In this document: positions 33,235-44,169 of the stretch, piece after piece
Numbering within the stretch: the stretch's first letter is position 1
Layout: every line of letters begins with the position of its first letter
Assembly: GCA_016801885.1 (NCBI GenBank)
Contig: JAFBJY010000326.1
Coordinates: forward strand, 62,001-126,000
Direction of reading: 5' to 3'
DNA length: 64,000 nucleotides
Origin: Toxotes chatareus
Lineage: Eukaryota; Chordata; Actinopteri; Toxotidae
Made by a program: the position numbers and the translations under genes
The notes under the pieces: model-generated
What the model saw: the letters and a program-made list of their open reading frames with translations, nothing else
Database searches by the model: none
What the model was told of the DNA's origin: nothing

Positions 33235-34012
33235 CTGAATAAAGAATAAAAGATGTGAGTTTAGGAGACAAAGTTCCTGCTTGAAAGCGTTGAGTGTTTC
33301 ATCATCTGTTCAGAGCTGAAGAAGGTTGAGAATGTACAAGTTTGGAAAATGGAAACTCCAAACACCTGAACCAACAGGATGCAGCTTAAAACAGTCAGAT
33401 ACTAAAAGTCAAACACAGCTCTCATTAATATTAATGACAACATGCTGCTGCTTCAATAAAGACATAAACTCTTCCAGCTCCACCAGTGGCTCCATCTATA
33501 CAAACTCATGTTGTTGACATTTGTTTCAGATTCTACTAAAGATCCTAAAGTTTTGACAGAGAACAAACATGTCAGGCTGAAGTTTGGAGGAAAGGCAACA
33601 AATGATTGAGACAAAATGGGAAAGATTTTCACTTCATGTAACGGTGACGACATTTAACAAACATGCTGAGTTTGCTCTGAATATCTGAGTCACTTTGACT
33701 TTAGTCTCATCACTTTCTAGTCGTGTTGGAAGAAGAAAATACTGAATATATATTTGTTGATGTGAGTGTGGAAAAAACTTGGATGTGATTTAAAGAGTGA
33801 AGCTTTTTCTTGTTAAATGAAGCTTTGAAATCTGTAGCTCAACATTGCTCTGCCACAGTCAGTGGACTAAACCACAGAAGAAGAAAACAGACTTTACCAT
33901 GAAGATCCTCAGTGTGGATCAGTATAATATCAGTGTGATGTCTGCACTTTACTGTCAGCACAACTTTCACATCATATTCATCTCAGCACACAAGTAAACA
34001 ATGGAGTCTGAC

Positions 34013-34186
34013 CTCAGAGTCTCCAGTCCACAGTCTGGACTCTGCAGAAAACCACACAGATGATTCACTCCTGAATCCTGCAGGTAGCTGTTACTCAGGT
34101 CCAGGTGTCTCAGATGGGAGGGGTTGGACTTCAGAGCTGAGGCCAGAGAAGCACAGCTGATCTCTGACAAACTGCAGTGACTCAAC
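34013..34186 (-). CDS. NLR gene 1, LRR exon 2
   Basis: 174 nt, with SHCSLSEISCASLASALKSN, HLRHLDLSNSYLQDSGVNHL and CGFLQSPDCGLETLR. Acceptor TTCAG|GTTGAG and donor GAG|GTCAGAC are intact. It is closely similar to exons 3-5. The intron on the gene-downstream side (33,683-33,960) shares a block with 31,105-31,380. Confidence 0.8.
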
Positions 34187-35940
34187 CTGAATAAACAGAT
34201 AACAGATGAAGATGAAAATCATTGATAATCCAATCAGATATGTCCTAATCAATGAGCTTCTCTCTAACATGAGCAGAGTGACTGTGTCCTTCTGTTGCTG
34301 TGGATTATCATCATGTCAGCCTTCTACACACATCATCCACATGTCACCACAACATTCACACACCTGTTCATGTCAACACAGATTCATATCAGTCAGGTCT
34401 GTCATTAGAGGATCAATATATTTAGTAGCTCAGTAGGTTTGTGCAGTTAAAATGAGAAGTCCACATGTTCACAGCTGGATATGAAAACAACAGTCAGATG
34501 TCAGATGCAGATTAAAGCAGTTGTTGGTATCGTCCTTCAACTCTCAGCTTCACAGCTCTGTTTGGAAACAGCTTCCAGCCTTTTTACAAACATCAGATCT
34601 GATGGTGTCATTCATCATCATCACCTCTATGACTTTAACCAGGTGTAAAACCTGTTTGTTGAAGAGCTCTGCACCTGTTGACAGGTAGAAATGAGCAGCT
34701 GTAGCAGAAGATCTGAGCTTTTGCTGCAGTTTGATCTTCATGGAGTGTGGTAAACATTTACTGACATGTATCTGTACATTGATGAATCACTGTTGCACTG
34801 TCTTCTGTAATAAGTCCTGAGGGTGGTTCTGACCTTTGACCCCAGACGCTCCAGTCATGGAGACTGTAGTTTGTCAGTGTGTGAGATCTGCTCATTGGAA
34901 ACTGCTCTTACTGGAATTAGTTGCTCAGAGAACAGACTCCCGCTGAGCTTGTCCTCACTGCAGTTTGGTATCATAGGCTGGTGGAGGAAGGAGCAGTTCA
35001 ACACATTCTATCATGTCTCTCATGTGTAGAGTCTATTTCCTGGATCCACAACGAAAACATTCATTCAACTCAACAGAGACTGAGCACAAAGTGGTTTTCA
35101 TTCATAACAGAGCTTTGAAAACTTTCCTAAACTCTGTCATCCAAAGATCTCTTCATTCACTCCATGTTTCATTTCTCAGAGATTCAACAGTCAGATGATT
35201 GTTAAATAAAGTGGGATTTGTTAGGAAACAGCAGCTTTTTCACATCTATATCCAGTGTGTACCTGCTCTAAATCCCAAACACTGTGACTGGTCTCAGCTG
35301 CCTTCTTTTTGTAGTCATGACAACAGAGAGTCCTTTCTCCTCTCCAGAAGCTCCAGAAGAATTCATGTCCCTCACACACTCTACAGCCTCACCTTCACTG
35401 ACTGATGGACCACAACATCAACCTCTGGAAGCTGAAAAACTGTGTCCTGTCCAACATGTCCCCATCATGACTCTGCTCCTGTCGCCCTTTAAATAAACCA
35501 TTTGGAATAAGTGAGAACTCTGATCTGACTCCACTAAGTTATCATGAGGCCGTCTCCATTAGAAAAACATTTTTACTGTCCAGGATTTTCTCTGACTCCA
35601 GGATATTTTTCTCCAGTTGAGCTCAGTGAACAGTGACAGCTGCTAAAGATGATCTCATTCTGTGAGCTACCTGCTGCTGTTAGCTTCACGTCCATTAGCT
35701 GCAACATGGGCTGACTTTTACCAAAAGGTACAAATGAAACTAATGGACTGACAATATCAGAGCTGCACATATTTAAATATGAAAGGATGAAATATTTAGA
35801 CGAGCGTGGCAGACGACTGAATAATGATTTGTCGTCAACACAAAACTGATCGAGCACAAACACAATTAACGAACCAATAAGGTTGAATTCTTTTCAACAT
35901 GATGTGATCAGAGAGATGTGATCTGTCTTTAGGAGAAATT
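34187..35940. other. NLR gene 1 intron; no gene seen
   Basis: Long intron sequence with short frames only and no recognised repeat terminus. Confidence 0.45.
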
Positions 35941-35943
35941 ATT

Positions 35944-36373
35944 GGTGGGTGATATGGCAAAAATATCCCATCACGGTTTGTTAATGGTAAAATCACGATC
36001 ACGATTTTATCAGTTCATTTTACAGTGAAGTTAATTTAGAACCAAACTATTCTCTATGTAAAAACTTAGCCCTAAAGATAAAAGAGTCACCTCTTTCCAC
36101 CGTTTGCTACTTCTCTCACACAGCGTGCTTTTATCAAAGGCTTGTGTTATAGTTGGTTGTTTCTGTGTAATGTCTTTAGCCGTTACCACTGGCTGATGTG
36201 TGGTTGGCCTCGCTGCTTGGCTCTCAGCTAATTGTTTCGGATGCTGCCTCTTCAGGTGGTTAAACAGGTTCGTTGTGTTTCCATCTGAAGCTCGAACCTT
36301 CTCTGTGCAAACTTGACAAATGACAGTTGTTTGTGCTTTGTCGTTTGGAGAAAACTCAAACCAGTTCCATACG
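35944..36373 (-). mobile_element. hAT fragment with BED zinc finger (ZBED-like)
   Basis: The minus-strand frame contains WNWFEFSPNDKAQTTVICQV, then CTEKVRASDGNTTNLFNHLK and RQHPKQ. This is a BED finger (aromatic residues, C-x2-C, then H-x-H-like spacing) as in ZBED/hAT transposases. The left end GGTGGGTGATATGGCAAAAA and the repeated CACGATCACGATT are typical of such elements. The transposase catalytic region is absent, and the right side is cut by the neighbouring element. Confidence 0.75.
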
Positions 36374-36869
36374 CAGTGTTGGGGAGTAACGGAATACATG
36401 TAACGGCGTTACGTATTCAGAATACACATTCTGAGTAACTGTATTCCATTACAGTTACAGTTTAAATAGATAGTATTCAGAATACAGTTACATTGTTGAA
36501 ATCAATGGATTACGTGACGATACTTCTCTGTTTCATGAGTTTATATTTATTCTCTAAATGAACGAAGGCAAGCCGATGCGTTTCCCAGAAGCCCCAGCTC
36601 CACGAAAACAAACGTAAATAAACGAGCTATTCGCCTGATCAGTCGGTCAGAATGGAGTCGGACGAGGAGTGAGAGCTTGAGCCGCAGCCGGCAAAACAGA
36701 GCCGGGACAGGAATGTGTTACTGCGGTCAAGCCAGCCGCTATTTGCTACTGCTTAGTCAAATCAGCCGCCCCTGTATTTCAAATGCGCGTTGCAACTAAC
36801 ATTTACGGTACGTAGGGACGAACAACACGTTCACCTTTCCAAATAGGAGCAAGCGCGTTGTAGCGTATG

Positions 36870-36870
<1 letters not shown>
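36374..36870. mobile_element. Non-autonomous hAT-like terminus
   Basis: It begins GTTGGGGAGTAACGGAATAC and continues GTAACGGCGTTACGTATTCA and TGTATTCCATTACAGTTAC, a terminal pattern very common in percomorph genomes and attributed to hAT elements. I cannot find its other end with confidence. It abuts the BED-finger fragment. Confidence 0.6.

Positions 36871-36941
<71 letters not shown>
36871..36941. repeat. (TA)n then poly-T tract
   Basis: An uninterrupted TA dinucleotide run of about 40 bp is followed directly by about 30 T. Confidence 0.95.
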
Positions 36942-36945
<4 letters not shown>

Positions 36946-36954
36946 TATAAGTAC

Positions 36955-37254
36955 TACCACTGTGTACTCAGCTGTCAAACTGCCAACTATTGACTTAACA
37001 TATGCATCTGTATTCAACTTTGAGGAAGGGTTAAAATTTTTCTGTCCATAAGTAGTCAATGACTTTAATATTTTTAGATGCAGTACTTACTGTACTACTA
37101 TCACAAGTCATATGAAGTCCTGCCACTGTGTACTTTCAGAGTAATCAGCTGTCAAACTGCCAACTATTGATTTAACATGCATCTGTGTTGAACTTTGAGC
37201 AAGGGTTAAAATTTTCATTTTCATATGACTTGTGGTAGTAGTACAGTAAGTTCA
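36955..37254. repeat. Direct repeats with flanking 30-bp inverted repeats
   Basis: A block of about 90 bp (CAGCTGTCAAACTGCCAACT ... GGGTTAAAATTTT) occurs at about 36,960-37,045 and 37,140-37,215. The second copy lies between TTACTGTACTACTATCACAA (about 37,088) and its reverse complement ending near 37,252 (one mismatch). The structure suggests a small foldback element. Confidence 0.7.
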
Positions 37255-37538
37255 TTCATTTAGAAAACATTAGTCTGTGACAAATACGAGTGTGTGAGTT
37301 CTGAAGGTTTCATTGAAGTCAACAGACATTATTCATGACAACTGACTGAAATGAAGTGAAACTGAAGGAATAATTCTTAGTCTGAGATAAGAAAAAGTCA
37401 CAATATGGAACAACAACTATTTACAATCTCATTCATTCAATGAATGATAAATGGATTCAAGTTCTGGATGAAGATAAACCAGGTTCAGTTGTTGATTAAA
37501 GATATAAGATCTACAACAGTAACAGACAGTGAACTGAC

Positions 37539-37712
37539 CTCAGAGTCTCCAGTCTACAGTGTGGACTCTTCAATCCAGCAGACAGAAGCTTCACTCCTGA
37601 ATCCCGCAGCTTGTTGTCACTCAGGTCCAGGTGTCTCAGACTAGAGGACTGGGAGCTGAGAACTGAGGACAGAGCTTCACAGCTTCTCTCTGAGAGGTTA
37701 CAGCTGCTCAGT
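37539..37712 (-). CDS. NLR gene 1, LRR exon 1
   Basis: A 174-nt exon (58 codons) starting LSSCNLSERSCEALSSVLSS, followed by LRHLDLSDNKLRDSGVKLLS and ending LETLR-type sequence before GAG|GTCAG. It is the ribonuclease-inhibitor-type LRR of fish NLRs, with an ACTGAGCAG-type start differing from the next four exons. Phase 2 from the NACHT exon gives Leu across the junction. Intact. Confidence 0.8.
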
Positions 37713-38187
37713 CTGAAGAGGAAACAATGAAGAAAAAGTCAAATAACATTTGTGTTGAAAGGACAATCAAAGGAACAAAACTCTCAGTTTGTTCTGCAGC
37801 TCACAGCAAACTAACAGACCTGCATTTGAAAACTGGGCCAAACATCAAACACAGATTTGTTGAGTGAAGCAGAAATATCAGCTCTTTATCCACCTGCTAA
37901 CCAATGAGGAGTTTCTACATTGATGATCATCTTTCATTGTCTCTGATTCAAATCCTTTCTGTTTTATTCTCAACAAGTTGGAGACATGACAGTTAAATAT
38001 GACACAATCAGTAATAAACAGACATGTACAGTAAAGTCCGTAAGTATTTGGACAGTTAGACATGATATGTTATTTGGGATCTCAGCACATTGACTTTAAA
38101 ATATAATAATGGATACTACAGTTAATGACTGCAAAGGATTTTACAATAAATATAATGATGAATAAATCCAACTATCTATACACTTAC

Positions 38188-39985
38188 AGAGCTTTGTTAG
38201 AGGCTTTGACAACTGGCAGCAGCTTCAGAAGAGCCTCCTCTGAAGCAGAGTATTTCGTCAGGTCAAACACGTCCAGATCTTTTTCTGATGACAGTAAGAT
38301 GAAGACCAGAGCTGACCACTGAGCAGGAGACAGTTTTTCTGTGGAGAGACGTCCTGAACTCAGGGACTGTTGGATCTGCTCCACTAGAGAACGATCATTC
38401 AGTTCATTCAGACAGTGGAACAGGTTGATGCTTTGCTCTGCAGACGGAGTCTCTTCAATCTTCTTCTTGATGTACTGGACTGTTTGCTGATTGGTCTGTG
38501 AGCCACTTCCTGTCTGTGTCAGCAGACCTCGTAAGAGAGTCTGATTGGTTTGCAGTGAAAGACCCAAGAGGAAGCGGAGGAACAAGTCCAGGTGTCCATT
38601 TGGACTCTGTAAGGCCTTGTCCACAGCCCTCTGATAGAAGGCTGCAAATTTACCTGTTATTATTTTCAGTCTTTGGGAAGATGATTTCTTTTTTGACAGC
38701 AGATTGACTCCAGAGTTGATGAAGGTCAGATGGACATGAAGAGCAGCCAGAAACTCCTGAAGACTCAGATGGACGAAGCAGAACACCTTGTCCTGGTACA
38801 GTCCTCTCTCCTCTTTAAAGACCTGTGTGAACACTCCTGAGTACACTGAGGCTGCTCTGATATCAATGCCACACTCTGTCAGGTCTGATTCATAGAAGAT
38901 CAGGTTTCCTTTCTGCAGCTGCTCAAAAGCCAGTTTTCCCAGAGACCCAAACATATTCCTGGTCTCTGGACTCCAGTGTGGATCTGTCTCAGCTCCTCCA
39001 TCATACTTAACATTCTTCAGTTTGGACTGAACAACCAGGAAGTGGATGTACATCTCAGTCAGGGTCTTGGGCAGCCCTCCTCCCTCTCTGGTTTTCAGCA
39101 CATCCTCCAGAACTGTAGCAGTGATCCAGCAGAAGACCGGGATGTGGCACAGGATGTGGAGGCTTCGTGAAGTCTTGATGTGGGAGATGATCCTTCTGAC
39201 CTGCTCCTCCTCTCTGAACCTCTTCCTGAAGTACTCCTCCTTCTGTGGGTCAGTGAACCCTCTGACCTCTGTCACCATGTCAACACACTCAGGAGGGATC
39301 TGATTGGCTGCTGCAGGTCGTGTGGTTATCCAGAGGCGAGCAGAGGGAAGCAGTTTCCCCTGATGAGGTTTGTCAGCAGCACATCCACTGAGGTGGACTC
39401 TGTAACATCAGTCAGGATCTTAGTGTTGTGGAAGTCCAGAGGAAGTCGACACTCATCCAGACCGTCAAAGATGAACAGAACCTGGACCTCTTCAAACCTG
39501 CAGAGTCCTGCTTCTTTGGTTTCAGGAAAGAACTGATGAACAAGTTCCACCAAGCTGAACTTTTTCTCTTTCAGCACATTCAGCTCTCTGAACGTGAATG
39601 GAAATGTGAAGTGTATGTCCTGGTTGGCTTTGTCTTCAGCCCAGTCCAGAGTCAACTTCTGTGTTAAGACTGTTTTCCCAATGCCAGCCACTCCCTTTGT
39701 CATCACTGTTCTGATTGGTCCATCTCTTCCAGGTGAGGCTTTAAAGATGTCTTCTTGTCTGATGCTTGTTTCTGGTCTGGCTGGTTTCCTGGATGCTGTT
39801 TCAATCTGTCTGAACCTCATGTTCATCATTGACCTCTCCAGTCCCTCCCTCTGTGATGTAGAGCTCTGTGTAGATCTGATTCAGAAGGGTTGGGTTTCCT
39901 GCTTTAGAGATCCCCTCAAACACACACTGGAACTTCTTCTTCAGAGCAGATTTAAGTTTACGTCGACAAACTGCAGCATCATGTC
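38188..39985 (-). pseudogene. NLR gene 1, FISNA-NACHT exon with two frameshifts
   Basis: The exon starts after TTCAG and ends CTCT|GTAAGTG. FISNA: HDAAVCRRKLKSALKKKF, then YTELYITEGGTGEVNDEHEV. NACHT: Walker A GVAGIGKTVLTQK, Walker B LFIFDGLDECRLPLDF and the sensor region ITTRPAAANQIPPECVD. A NACHT-associated winged-helix part follows, with RGLYQDKVFCFVHLSLQEFL and later LNDRSLVEQIQQSLSSGRL. An extra T near 39,820 shifts NACHT out of frame with FISNA. One C missing near 39,355-39,360 (GGGGAAACTGC where the family has AAACCTGC) shifts the rest. All key ATP-binding motifs are otherwise preserved, so inactivation is recent or an assembly artefact. Confidence 0.9.
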
Positions 39986-40150
39986 CTGAATGAACAAACA
40001 AGAAACAACATCAATGACTGATTCATAAAGAAAACATGACATGTTCATCCCCCTAAAGAACACACATGAACATATTTCCCTCCATGTCTTGAGACGTTAG
40101 TAAATGTCCCATTTGTCCATCATGTTGAATCTTTAGAGAAATCTTCTTAC

Positions 40151-40620
40151 TGCTGTGCAGACAGTCAGCCAGCTCCTCCTGCTTCATTCTCCTCAGGAAG
40201 TTCACTGTGATCTTCACAAAAGCCTCTCTGCTGCTCCTCCTCTGCTCTTCATCCTCACCGTCCAACACCTCCTCATCCTCCCTCTGACTCTCTGAGCATT
40301 CTGGGTAATCTGGATTCACAACCTTCTGGATCTTCTTCAGCTCCTTCTTCACAAAAGTGACAATGTTCTCCTCCAGCAGCTGGAACAGAAAATTATATGA
40401 ATGACACAATCAAAGTAAAACCATGGAGCCAAACATCAGATCCATGTTGGACACACTGACAATCCACTGCTCTAAAAAGTGCAGCATGGAGATTATTGTC
40501 AACACAACAGATGTCAAAGTAGTTGTTGTCCATGTACAGACCATAAATATGGAGTCCAGGTGTGTTTGATGCTGCTGGGCAGACTGAGCACTGGGAACCT
40601 CTGAGCTCTCCTGGTCCACT
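40151..40620 (-). CDS. NLR gene 1, linker exons before FISNA
   Basis: Exon 40,620-40,542 encodes VDQESSEVPSAQSAQQHQTH then LDSIFM. Exon 40,379-40,151 encodes LLEENIVTFVKKELKKIQKV, an acidic stretch (SQREDEEVLDGEDEEQ) and FVKITVNFLRRMKQEELADC. Acceptors, donors and phases fit: the first ends after a complete ATG codon, and the second ends in phase 1. These helical segments precede FISNA in this family. The first donor (ATG|GTCTGT) is weaker than usual. Confidence 0.75.
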
Positions 40621-41148
40621 CTGTGGAGGAATCATGAAGAATTAGCTCACATTATGTTTGCAGCATCTGTGAGCGTTTTATGCTTTGTACACAAACAACA
40701 GCTGCTTTTATGTTCTGTGGTGACTGTCCTGATTAAAGCAAACACTACTGTGCTGTGACATTCTCAATGAGAGGAAACAAGCAATCAGTTCTGTACCTCA
40801 TGACCTAGAGTCATCACAACAAGTCCACCTTTTAAATGATGAGTTTTAAGGACTCACACTGGGTTTGACAGAAGTCTCACCTCGTCTACAGGACACTAAC
40901 ACAAACACTGGAACTGGATAGGTGCTGAGTTACAGGGAGTTTTAGTTCTGATCTGAATGACACATATAAGAACATAAGAAGAAGAGAAACATCAACTTTG
41001 CCACTAAAGCCTGTGTTTCAGCCTGATCATGTTCATATACTGTGTCATTCATGAAGCCTGGAGACAAAACACAATCACTTCATCTTTCATAGAAGACCAG
41101 TTATACAGGACAGTGGTCTGATAGATTTTAAACTCAGCTGCAGCTCAC

Positions 41149-41520
41149 TTCTTTGCAGCAGAGGGAGGCTGTCCTTTGAAATCAATGGGGTCAACCATTG
41201 ACATGTCACTCTTCATGGACACACAGCTGGGCTCAGGTAAAGAGAGGTCTGGTCTCTGATGGATCCTGGTGGACAAAGAGATTAGGACCATCAGGGACAG
41301 GGAGACAGGGTCAACATATCTATTATTCATACAGTGTTCTCATAGTAAAGAAGAAAACATGTAGTCAGTTGCAGCTCACGTCTTTGCAGCAGAGGGAGGC
41401 TGTCCTTTGAAATTAATGAGACCACCCTTTGACCAGTCACTCTTCATGGACACACAGCTGGGCTCAGGTCCATGTTCAGGTCCAGGTCCAGCAGAGTCTG
41501 CTGTGTGCTGCTGCTCTGGC
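41149..41520 (-). CDS. NLR gene 1, duplicated PSCVSMKSD exons (two exons)
   Basis: The exons 41,520-41,380 and 41,265-41,149 are paralogous. Both contain EPSCVSMKSD followed by FKGQPPSAAK, and both end in a GTGAGCTGCAG donor. The first adds QQHTADSAGPGPEHGP, and the second QRPDLSLP. Fish NLRs typically carry one or more tandem copies of this short N-terminal repeat, whose function is unknown. Both keep phase 2 and are intact. Confidence 0.75.
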
Positions 41521-41632
41521 CTTCAACACAACACACACAGAGCTTTGAGTGTGAATAATGATGGTGCAGTGATGTGAGTGCTGAGCTCTGACATGGAGAA
41601 GAGTCATGGACAGTTAGAGATCCTCATCTCAC

Positions 41633-41721
41633 CTCTGAGCTTTGGTCTGGATCTCATGGTCCCCACACAGACTGCTTTTAGGGGGAGGGGCTCCCTCCTC
41701 TCTGTCCTCACACTGATTCAT
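41633..41721 (-). CDS. NLR gene 1, first coding exon
   Basis: The ATG at 41,721 opens MNQCEDREEGAPPPKSSLCG and then DHEIQTKAQ, ending at AGAG|GTGAGATG. This matches the familiar fish NLR N-terminal pattern (M..seerE.GvPp.K..l.gdhd...KaqR). Phase 2 is completed by the first base of the next exon, giving Arg. It is the natural start because the next two exons continue the same frame. Confidence 0.75.
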
Positions 41722-43038
41722 GATGCTGAATTCACATCCACATCAGCTCACACACACTTTCTACCTTCATCTGGAGAGAAAACACAAATCATTCATCTGC
41801 ACATCAACTGAAATCATCCTCTCCATCATTTGTCCTGTAGAAATATCAGCTGCTCCTCCACTGATTGGCTCTTCTTTCCTCTTTCATATCAGTGTCAGTT
41901 GAATGCAGTCAGACAGCAGTGTGAGGCAGAGGAAGCTGCCATCAGCTGCTGTACTTCCACTGTCAGTCCACTAGATGGGGTCATGAAGCTGCAGTGAAGT
42001 GCAGAGCAGCACACACAGGATCCAGGGACGAGCATTTCCATTCGCTGACACACAGACAGACTGAGACCCACTGGTTTTATCTGACACAATCTAAAAATCC
42101 TGCTTTCTAATTTCAGTAAAATACTTAATACTATACTTCAACTGTCAAAAGTAAAAGTGCTGATCATGCAGAACAGACTCATTTGGTTTTTATTTCAAAT
42201 CTTAATCTGAAAAGTAACTGTAGCTGTGAAATAAATGTAGTAAAACAGTGAAATATTTCCCTCTGAAAAGTTGTGAAGTCAAAGTAGAAAGAAGCAGAAA
42301 ATGGAAACACTGGAGTTTCAGTGCAGCACTGCAATAAAAGTACTGAGTTACTTTTCACTACAAAGTATTAGATTCCAAACAACTTGTACATGTTTTTCAA
42401 AAAAAAAGACAAATTTCTTTAAAGCTTTTACAATAATATTAAAGTTTTTTTTTTTTAAAGGAAATCTCTTTCATTTAATCATTGATCACATTTAAGTACA
42501 ATTTTACATAAAGAACCTGGTTCCTGTTGGAGGAGGACCAGAGGCCTGTACTACTGAAGCAGGATTTGTGTTTGGCACAGTAACGTCAGGTTTAACAACA
42601 ACTCCACGACAACCTCACAAAAACACAAACATCAGAAAACTCAGGTGACAACAGGTGGTGCTGATGTATAAAACATTAAAATTGCTGACATTTACCTTCA
42701 GACAGAGAAATGTAGTTACAGTTGCAGTTACTGTGGTGATTTAGTTGGTCCACTTGAAAAATGTTTTTATCTGCTTGGATCCAAAAGTGTAACAAAGATT
42801 TTATTCAGTTAACATTCTGTATCTCCAACAGACTAAAACCTTAACTTCAAATGGTTTACATGAATCATCTCCATCATTTCTTCTATAGAAATATCAGCTG
42901 CTCCTCCTGCTCTGAGACGGAGGCCCATGAGTCCATGTCTGTTACAGACCATATCCTGTAATTTCACTATGGTTCAATATCGTCTGTGTAAAGTTCATCA
43001 GGACTTTTCACAGTTTCTCGTGTGTTGAAACACACACA

Positions 43039-43100
<62 letters not shown>

Positions 43101-43571
43101 TATCATGAACAAACGGCCATCTTTACTCGTCTAAAGTTTTCAAGCTGATATTTCAGTTTGAGACGACAACTGTTTCAAACCTCCTCCTGATTTAAACAAA
43201 CTCGTCGTCACTGTCAACATTTTCCCCGAACTAGAGAAAACCATGTCCCTTTAACGAAGACAAATCAAACCAATCAAGAGCTCTACTTACTCAGTTTTTC
43301 CATGAACTTCATCCCTCTGCAGCTCTCTCCTGTCAGTGTAGGAAAGACTCTAAGTTCTTAGTGCACTTTTACTGACACACACACACACACACAAAAAAAT
43401 GAAAATCCCCCACAATAAGTCAAAGGTCAGAAATCCAAGGTAACAACAGGTGAGTGTTGACGAATAAAACATTAAATGATTAAACTGCTGACATTTACCT
43501 TCAGATGGAGAAAATAATCTGCGCCACAAAGTTTGGTCAAAGTGAAAGAAACTGCAAGGCTTTGCCCAGAG

Positions 43572-43612
<41 letters not shown>

Positions 43613-44165
43613 TGTGTGTGTGTGTCGTCTCTTCATTATCCAAATATGCAGTGTGACTGGTTGGACTGGGTCTCAGTCAGACTGGAGTTCACATGCTAAG
43701 ACATGAAACCTCCTCATGACTCCCAGTGTGAACACACACACACACTCTGCTGCTGTTTGATGTTTTCATTATTATTGATTATTGATCAGTTGAATCAGCT
43801 GAGCTCCAATGGAACTAAATTCTCCATTTCAACAGTGATGTCTTCAACACAAACATTCAGGCTTCACATTAATGTGGATGGAACTGGACTGTTCACAGAG
43901 AAACTACCATGATCACTGCCCTCCAGTGGTCACTGTCAGTAACTACAACTCTGAACACACCACACTGACACTCTTTTCCTTGTTCCTGTCAGTACTCACA
44001 CTGTAACATTTACAATCAGCTGGAGAGTCTTTAGATAACACACCAAGCTGACGCTGTTGTAGCATCTACAGTTACACACAAATACATCAATCAAGTCAAA
44101 ATAGGTTACTAACATCAAGGTGATAAATTGGGCCAGCTGGGCTTTAATCATTTCAAATTAAAACA
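41722..44165. other. NLR gene 1 upstream region; microsatellites and short duplications
   Basis: (CA)n at about 43,029-43,097, (CA)n at 43,376-43,394 and (GT)n at 43,574-43,626. Two upstream blocks are duplicated: about 42,640-42,725 with 43,440-43,515 (ATAAAACATTAAA...GCTGACATTTACCTTCAGA), and 41,815-41,865 with 42,868-42,910 (TAGAAATATCAGCTGCTCCT). The CCTCCAGTGGTCACTGTCAG block near 43,921 recurs near 59,277. No first non-coding exon is assigned. Confidence 0.6.
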
Positions 44166-44169
44166 AAGA

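Larger units (their letters stand above)
30390..33420. repeat. Tandem exon-intron duplication in the LRR region
   Basis: A block of about 180 bp (AAAGATGTGAGTTTAGGAGA ... CATCATCTGTTCAGAGCTGA ... TGAACCAACAGGATGCAGC) occurs at 30,400-30,580, 31,625-31,810 and 33,245-33,430, each time just upstream (on +) of an LRR exon's 5' end. A second block (CACTTTGACTTTAGTCTCAT ...) occurs at 31,130-31,380 and 33,690-33,960. The LRR exons were therefore multiplied as exon-plus-intron units. Confidence 0.85.
28970..41721 (-). pseudogene. NLR gene 1: FISNA-NACHT-LRR-B30.2 (NLRC3-like), broken
   Basis: A complete fish NLR gene model can be traced on the minus strand. It has N-terminal exons (41,721-41,633; 41,520-41,380; 41,265-41,149), linker exons (40,620-40,542; 40,379-40,151), the FISNA/NACHT exon (39,985-38,188), LRR exons (37,712; 34,186; 33,234; 31,615; 30,388) and a B30.2 exon starting at 29,199. 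Splice sites and phases agree from exon to exon. The family is a cytosolic, ATP-binding, LRR-sensing innate immune receptor class greatly expanded in teleosts. Breaks are one extra base before NACHT, one missing base after Walker B, one missing base in an LRR exon, and a decayed B30.2. Each frameshift is a single base, so assembly error cannot be excluded for those, but the B30.2 decay is not explained that way. Confidence 0.85.

Noticed and set aside
43020..43100. CRISPR-like array
   Set aside because: Simple CA microsatellite with no spacers; the genome is eukaryotic.
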